Assembly: GCA_903908495.1 (NCBI GenBank)
Contig: CAIVSK010000332.1
Span: forward strand, 1 to 49,318
Source of the DNA: Akkermansiaceae bacterium
GTDB lineage: Bacteria > Verrucomicrobiota > Verrucomicrobiia > Verrucomicrobiales > Akkermansiaceae
DNA length: 49,318 nt
Direction of reading: 5' to 3'
Positions 44,571-49,318 of the stretch are shown here, piece by piece (the first letter of the stretch is position 1; each line of letters begins with the position of its first letter). The translations under genes and the position numbers were made by a program. A model generated the notes under the pieces. That model saw nothing but the letters and a program-made list of their open reading frames with translations, was not told where the DNA came from and searched no databases.

Positions 44571-47500
44571 TCAGGGAACCATGCGCAAGTCCAGAGTGAA
44601 GGGAAAATCCGGGCTGTGCGGCGGCTCAATGACCTTGCTGATGCCCCCGGTGTGGCCGTGGCGCGAGAAGCGGGCGAGGCGACGGGCCTCCGCCTCGTAC
44701 GAGTTGACCGGGAAACTCTCGTGGCTGCGGCCACCCGGATGGGACGCGTGATAGGTGCAGCCGCCCAGTGAGCGATCGTTCCAGGTGTCGATCAAATCGA
44801 GGGTCAGCGGCGTGTGCACCGGGATGGTCGGGTGCAAACAATTAGGGGGCTGCCAGGCGCGATAGCGCAGCGCACCGACAAACTCGCCGTGGGTGCCGGT
44901 TGCGTGCATGGGCACCCGCAGACCGTTGCAGGTGACCACGTGGCGCTCGCCGGTAAGTCCCTTGACCAGAATCTGCATCCGCTCGACCGAGCTATCGACG
45001 AAGCGCACGGCCCCGCCCGGGCCCTCTTCGCCGAGCACGTGCCACGGCTCGATGGCGTGACGCATTTCCACCTCGATGCCGCGCTGGGTGAACTCGCCGA
45101 TGCGCGGAAAGCGGAATTCCAAATGCGGTGCAAACCACTCGTCTTCGATCCGACAGCCGTGGCCGCGCAGGTCGGCGAGCACCTCGCCGAAATCCTGCCA
45201 GATAAAATGCGGCAGCATCCAGCGGTCGTGGATGGCGCTGTCCCAGCGGACGAGCGGTTTGGCGTACGGGTCCTGCCAGAAGCGGGCCACCAGTGCCCGC
45301 AGCACGAGGTGCTGGGCGAGGCTCATCTGATAGTGAGGCGGCATCTCGAAGTTGCGCATTTCCAACAAACCCAGGCGGCCGGTGGCGCTGTCCGGGCTGT
45401 AGAGTTTGTCGATGCAGAACTCGGCGCGGTGGGTGTTGCCGGTCGGATCAATGAGCAAGTTGCGCAATGCGCGGTCAACCTGCCACGGCAGCGCCGGACC
45501 CGCCTTTTCGAGGGTGGCAAAGGCGATTTCGAGTTCGTGGATCGAGTCGTTGCGGGCCTCATCGATGCGCGGGGCCTGCGAGGTCGGGCCGACAAACAGC
45601 CCGGAAAACAAGTAACTCAGCGACGGGTGGTGGTTCCAAAATGTCACCAAGCTGCGCAACAAATCCGGGCGCCGCAGCAACGGGCTGTCGGCAGGCGTGG
45701 CCCCACCCAGGATGATGTGATTGCCGCCGCCGGTCCCGCAGTGGCGGCCATCGACCATGAACTTTTCGGTGGCCAGGCGGCACTGGTGGGCTTCCTCGTA
45801 GAGCACGGAGGTATTGCGCAGCAGTTCATCCCACGACGCTGCGGGCTGCAAGTTGACCTCGATGACGCCGGGGTCGGGAGTGACTTTGAGCACCTCGATG
45901 CGTGGGTCATATTCCGGCGGAGTGCCTTCGATGATCACGGGCAGTTTGAGCAACGCGGCGGTTTGCTCGATGCAGGCAATCAGGTCGAGAAAATCCTCGC
46001 TCGTGTCCACCGGCGGTAGGAACACGTGCAGGCGGCCGTGGCGCGGCTCCAGACACAGCGCGGAGCGGGTGATCCAAGACGCGGATTCCTGCGCGGCAGG
46101 ACGCCGTTCTAACGAGTCAGGGGCCGCTGCCGGCTGCTTGCCGGGCGGATTCAAGCGGCCGGGGTCGCGCAGCCCGTAGTGATCGGGAGCGGCGTTTTCG
46201 CGCTCGACGGCGCGGCGCTGCATGGCGATGCGTCGGCCGGAATCGGCCACCAGCGCGGGCAGGTCGCGGGTGGGGTCGGCGGGAATCGTCCACGGGTAGT
46301 CTTTCTCGGCCACCCACGGGAGCGACTCCAATGGCAGCCGCAGGCCGACCGGCGAGTCGCCCGGCAGCAAATACAACAAATCATCGCGTAAGAACCACGG
46401 GCTGCTGGCCCAGCGCTGCCCCAGCGCGGTCTCGGCGCGCTTGAGCGGCAGCACGTAAGCGACCACTTCGTTGAGCCCGTGATCAATAACCCGGGCAATG
46501 CGATCGCGCTCCAGCTGGTCCTTGAGGTTGGAGTGGGCGAAGTCGACGTTGGTCGGCAGCCGGCGCTCTTTCCACAGGTAGTAAAATGCATCCTCGTGGG
46601 CCGGCAGCATCCACTTGGGGTCAGCCCCCAGCGCTCCGGCCAGCGCCAGACCAAACGCCTTGGCGTCCTCGGCCGTGTGGCCGTAGTCGGTCGCCTCATC
46701 GGCGATGAGTGCCACGTCCTGCCAGATCGGCTGGCCGTCCTTGCGCCAATAACAATTGAGCGAATACCGTGGCAGTTGCTCGCCGGGATACCATTTGCCC
46801 TGACCGTAAAACAACAACCCGCCGGGCGCAAAACGCCGCCGCATGCGCTGGATCAACTCGCAGGACAAGCGCCGCTTGTCAGGCCCGACGGCCGAGACAT
46901 TCCACTCGGCACCATCGAAGTCGTCCATCGAGATGAACGTCGGCTCGCCGCCCATGGTCAGACGGACGTCCATCGCCTCGAGCTGCCGATCGGTGGCACG
47001 GCCGCTCTCCACGATCTTTTGCCATTGCTCAGCCGAATAGGGCTGGGTGGTGCGCGGCGATTCGTAAATCCGGGTGAGCGTCATCTCGTGCTCCATCTCG
47101 GTTTCACAGGGCTCGACCCCGCCGGACACCGGTGCTGCACTCGACGGTTCCGGCGAGCACGCCAGCGGCAAGTGGCCTTCGCCGGCCAGCAAGCCGGAGG
47201 TGGGATCGAGCCCGATCCAGCCCCCGCCCGGCAGGTAGACCTCGGCCCACGCGTGGAGGTCGGTGAAGTCCACCTCGGTGCCGCTCGGGCCATCGAGCGA
47301 TTTGACGTCGGGCTTGAGCTGGATGAGGTATCCGGACACAAAGCGTGCCGCCAACCCGAGGTGGCGCAGCAGCACGACGAGCAACCAGGCGGAATCGCGG
47401 CACGAGCCGGATGCTTCGGTGAGTGTTTCCTCCGGTGTCTGGACCCCGGGTTCCATCCGGATCTTGTAGCCAATGGCCGCCTGAATCGCCGAATTGACGG

Positions 47501-47939
47501 CCACCAGAAAGTCGTTGGTGCTGGATCGGTGGGCTTGAAACTTGGCGACCCACTCAAGCATCCGCGGGCCGGGTGCTTCGGTCACCAAAAACGGTGCCAA
47601 CTCCCGCGCCAACCCGGCATCATAGGCAAACGGAAAATTTTCGGCATGCTCTTCGAGGAAATAATCGAAGGGGTTTTGCACCGACATTTCGACCACCAGG
47701 TCGACGACCACGTCCAGACTGGCCGCCTTTTCCAGAAACACCAACCGCGCCAAGTGGTTGCCTTGCGGGTCCTGTTGCCAATTGATGAAATGCTCGGCAG
47801 GGCCGACTTTCAAGCTGTAGGAAAGGATCCGCGACCGGCAGTGCGGGGCGGGACGGAGACGGACGACGTGAGCTCCGTGCCCAACCGGGCGTTCGTAGCG
47901 ATAAGATGTGCGATGATGCAGGGCAACGTGGATTGACAT
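44571..47939 (-). CDS. Transglutaminase-DUF2126 protein
   Basis: 1122 aa from ATG 47939; the frame is open slightly further upstream but [19 protein letters not shown] is the family start. The N-terminal ~290 residues are a transglutaminase-like domain with Cys180 ([12 protein letters not shown]), His229 ([10 protein letters not shown]) and Asp245 (WIGLDPTSG). The remainder is a DUF2126 domain: [94 protein letters not shown], and [13 protein letters not shown] near the end. DUF2126 has been linked to the glutamine-synthetase/glutamate-cysteine-ligase amidoligase fold. It leads an operon with the ATP-grasp-alpha-E fusion and a second transglutaminase. The Anbu proteasome-like subunit often encoded in such operons is absent from this window. 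A promoter candidate lies just upstream. Confidence 0.92.
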   Translation of the reverse strand: MSIHVALHHRTSYRYERPVGHGAHVVRLRPAPHCRSRILSYSLKVGPAEHFINWQQDPQGNHLARLVFLEKAASLDVVVDLVVEMSVQNPFDYFLEEHAENFPFAYDAGLARELAPFLVTEAPGPRMLEWVAKFQAHRSSTNDFLVAVNSAIQAAIGYKIRMEPGVQTPEETLTEASGSCRDSAWLLVVLLRHLGLAARFVSGYLIQLKPDVKSLDGPSGTEVDFTDLHAWAEVYLPGGGWIGLDPTSGLLAGEGHLPLACSPEPSSAAPVSGGVEPCETEMEHEMTLTRIYESPRTTQPYSAEQWQKIVESGRATDRQLEAMDVRLTMGGEPTFISMDDFDGAEWNVSAVGPDKRRLSCELIQRMRRRFAPGGLLFYGQGKWYPGEQLPRYSLNCYWRKDGQPIWQDVALIADEATDYGHTAEDAKAFGLALAGALGADPKWMLPAHEDAFYYLWKERRLPTNVDFAHSNLKDQLERDRIARVIDHGLNEVVAYVLPLKRAETALGQRWASSPWFLRDDLLYLLPGDSPVGLRLPLESLPWVAEKDYPWTIPADPTRDLPALVADSGRRIAMQRRAVERENAAPDHYGLRDPGRLNPPGKQPAAAPDSLERRPAAQESASWITRSALCLEPRHGRLHVFLPPVDTSEDFLDLIACIEQTAALLKLPVIIEGTPPEYDPRIEVLKVTPDPGVIEVNLQPAASWDELLRNTSVLYEEAHQCRLATEKFMVDGRHCGTGGGNHIILGGATPADSPLLRRPDLLRSLVTFWNHHPSLSYLFSGLFVGPTSQAPRIDEARNDSIHELEIAFATLEKAGPALPWQVDRALRNLLIDPTGNTHRAEFCIDKLYSPDSATGRLGLLEMRNFEMPPHYQMSLAQHLVLRALVARFWQDPYAKPLVRWDSAIHDRWMLPHFIWQDFGEVLADLRGHGCRIEDEWFAPHLEFRFPRIGEFTQRGIEVEMRHAIEPWHVLGEEGPGGAVRFVDSSVERMQILVKGLTGERHVVTCNGLRVPMHATGTHGEFVGALRYRAWQPPNCLHPTIPVHTPLTLDLIDTWNDRSLGGCTYHASHPGGRSHESFPVNSYEAEARRLARFSRHGHTGGISKVIEPPHSPDFPFTLDLRMVP

Positions 47940-47953
47940 GTAGGTTCGGCCAC

Positions 47954-47983
47954 ATCTTAGCAAATTGGGTGCCGCATTTGCAA
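47954..47983 (-). promoter_or_regulatory. Candidate sigma70-type promoter for the transglutaminase/ATP-grasp operon
   Basis: Read on the minus strand: TTGCAA (47978-47983), an 18-base spacer, then TAAGAT (47954-47959), ending 14 bases before the ATG at 47939. The -35-like element lies in the palindrome ATTTGCAAAT. If used, the mRNA leader would be very short. Confidence 0.4.
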
Positions 47984-48208
47984 ATAATCTCAAAATTCGT
48001 GCACGATGACCCGCCGGAGCGGCCGATCTATCGGGTTGTCAAGCCCCCGTCCCGGGCCAGCGAAACCCTGAGCTAGATAGGAAAATAGAAACCACCGGTT
48101 GCACGGAACGCACGGATAAAGAGCGAGTTATGAATTTTTGGCATTCACCCCTTGAGGCAGCCTGAGATTTGTTAGGATAAGTGCCGCCGGGCGTCATTCC
48201 TCCGCCCC
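47984..48208. other. Gene-free intergenic stretch
   Basis: No supported gene. It is AT-richer than coding DNA and contains a short degenerate direct repeat (TTGCACGGA followed by ACGCACGGA, about 48098-48116) of a kind common in verrucomicrobial intergenic DNA. Nothing else was recognised. Confidence 0.4.
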
Positions 48209-48244
48209 AAAAGAAAACCCGCCGTCGGCGAACCGACGGCGGGT
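48209..48244 (-). terminator. Strong factor-independent terminator of the beta-strand-repeat gene
   Basis: ACCCGCCGTCGG (48217-48228) and CCGACGGCGGGT (48233-48244) form a perfect 12-bp stem around a four-base loop. On the minus strand it is followed by TTTTCTTTT (48208-48216 complement), 25 bases after the stop codon at 48269. Confidence 0.92.
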
Positions 48245-48268
48245 GGAAGTTTCGTCAGACAGGCAGGA

Positions 48269-49318
48269 TCAAGGCCCCGTCACCATCAGGCGGGTGAAGA
48301 CCGTGGCACCCGCAGGCAGGGTGAATTCCACGGAACTGCTGCCGTCAGTGACATGTCCCGCGCCCGCGCCGATTGTGGCATTCGTCCAAGTGGCCAAGTC
48401 GGTGGACGTTTGGACGAAGTAATCGACGCCATAGACGCCGGTGTAGGCGGCGCCCTTGGTCCAGGTGACGCTGCGCACGCCGGCCGTTTCCACCACGCCG
48501 GGAAGGGCGGTGAACCCAGAGCCGCTTTGGCCCATGAAATACTCGATGCCGTTGGCCACGCCATCGTGGTCATAGTCTTGGGAGGCGGTCTGGCCGGGTG
48601 CGTTGATGCTGGCCCACGAGCTGTAATCCGCCCCGTGTGCCACATCGAGCAAGCCAGAACCGGAGAACCGGGTGTCATCGATGTGGGTGGCGCCCGAACC
48701 GCTGGCACCCCAGGTGCCGGCGACTTGCTGGGCGCTGCCGAAGAACAAGGTGCCCACCGTTTCCGTGCCGGTGAGATCAACTTTGCCACTGACGATGACC
48801 AGCTTGTTGGCATCCGGAATGGATGTTCCATTGACTGCCAGCGTCCCGCCATTGACCGTGGTCACACCGGTGTAGGTGTTGGCGCCGGTCATGCGCAGCA
48901 GGCCGTCGCCCGTTTTGGTGAGACTGCCTGAATTGCTGATCACACCGCTGATGACCAGGTCATCCGCCGCCTCGCCGTCGTACACCAACAAGGTCAGGTT
49001 GTTCACGAGGGTGAGCGGTGAGCCGATGGTGGAGGAGGTCGCTGCTGCGGCCGAGGTGTAGACCGCGCCGCTGAGGGAGCGGAGGCCGTCCATGCCGTAA
49101 ACTCCGCTCGTGGTGCCGGCCGTCATGGTCAGAGTGCGGATGTATTGTTCACCGTTGAGGATCCAATTGCCGCCGTTGAGGGCCACCCTCGGCACATCGC
49201 CGCCGCCGCCAACCGAACTGCCCATCGAATGGATCGAGGTATTGAGCGTGCCATCCGGGCCGACGGTGATGAGCTTGCCAGCCGCGAAGGCCGTGCTCCA
49301 ACCGCCGCCACGGGCGTA
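48269..49318 (-). CDS. C-terminal part of an autotransporter-associated beta-strand-repeat protein (5' end outside window)
   Basis: The frame is open to the window edge (YARGGGWSTAFAAGKLITVG...), so the start lies beyond 49318; the ATG at 49225 is internal. At least 349 residues. Clear passenger repeats of the PATR type are present: GLLRMTGANTYTGVTTVNGGTLAVNG, followed by TGTETVGTLFFGSAQQVAGTWG and the ATHIDDTRFSGSGLL strand. The last ~115 residues are the shared terminal module (YSSWASINAPGQTASQDYD, DGVANGIEYFMG, YFVQTSTDLATW, FTRLMVTG). There is no autotransporter beta-barrel. It is the closest relative in the window of the protein ending at base 500, and a strong terminator follows. I infer a large secreted or surface beta-helix protein. 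Confidence 0.85.
   Translation of the reverse strand, partial: YARGGGWSTAFAAGKLITVGPDGTLNTSIHSMGSSVGGGGDVPRVALNGGNWILNGEQYIRTLTMTAGTTSGVYGMDGLRSLSGAVYTSAAAATSSTIGSPLTLVNNLTLLVYDGEAADDLVISGVISNSGSLTKTGDGLLRMTGANTYTGVTTVNGGTLAVNGTSIPDANKLVIVSGKVDLTGTETVGTLFFGSAQQVAGTWGASGSGATHIDDTRFSGSGLLDVAHGADYSSWASINAPGQTASQDYDHDGVANGIEYFMGQSGSGFTALPGVVETAGVRSVTWTKGAAYTGVYGVDYFVQTSTDLATWTNATIGAGAGHVTDGSSSVEFTLPAGATVFTRLMVTGP

Overview
The window is high-GC DNA, densely coding on both strands, and looks like a chromosomal segment of a Verrucomicrobiota bacterium (probably Verrucomicrobiales). I infer this from the mix of families: autotransporter-type beta-strand-repeat proteins that end in a short 'D-x-D-x-DG-x-x-N-x-x-EY' module instead of a beta-barrel, a Tat-exported Gfo/Idh/MocA oxidoreductase, SHD1-domain proteins, lamin-tail/CotH and LamG giants, a glutaminase-A-like secreted enzyme, and verrucomicrobial-type intergenic repeats. 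No rRNA, phage genes, transposase or CRISPR array was seen. One tRNA (Thr, anticodon CGT) is present.

Layout. 1-6.8 kb (+): end of a secreted repeat protein, a 1517-aa LamG/lamin-tail/CotH-like protein, and a Tat-signal oxidoreductase. 6.9-12.3 kb (-): a three-gene signalling operon made of a SAM methyltransferase of the 3-hydroxy-fatty-acid methyl ester (PhcB) type, a membrane hybrid kinase with two kinase modules around a receiver, and a receiver-domain protein. 12.4-13.3 kb (-): tRNA-Thr and coaD. 13.5-15.8 kb (+): an SHD1-domain zinc protease and an SHD1 protein with a gutted formylglycine-generating-enzyme domain. 16-20.4 kb: a membrane spermidine-synthase-like protein (-) divergent from a TonB-dependent receptor (+). 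20.6-27.7 kb (-): a 2226-aa exported protein of unknown function and a small DUF3147-like membrane protein. 28.2-38.6 kb: a duplicated LamG/Ig-like secreted protein (-), a multi-PAS hybrid kinase (+) bracketed by an imperfect inverted repeat, and a glutaminase-A-like enzyme (+). 38.8-41.2 kb (+): a truncated GH18/deacetylase/glycosyltransferase-2 protein. 41.2-47.9 kb (-): a transglutaminase/DUF2126, ATP-grasp-alpha-E, transglutaminase operon. 48.3 kb to the end (-): the C-terminal part of another beta-strand-repeat protein.

The most striking system is the 6.9-12.3 kb operon. It has the gene content of the Ralstonia phcB-phcS-phcR-phcQ quorum-sensing locus, but the PhcS-like and PhcR-like parts are one polypeptide, and it sits in a phylum where I do not know this system to be described. 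The second theme is decay by clean in-frame deletion: two unrelated multidomain genes (15.1 kb and 38.8 kb) have each lost the catalytic centre of a domain while staying open. The third is surface biology: several large exported proteins share one C-terminal module, which suggests a common export or anchoring route. All family assignments are from reading the translations by eye; no database search was run.
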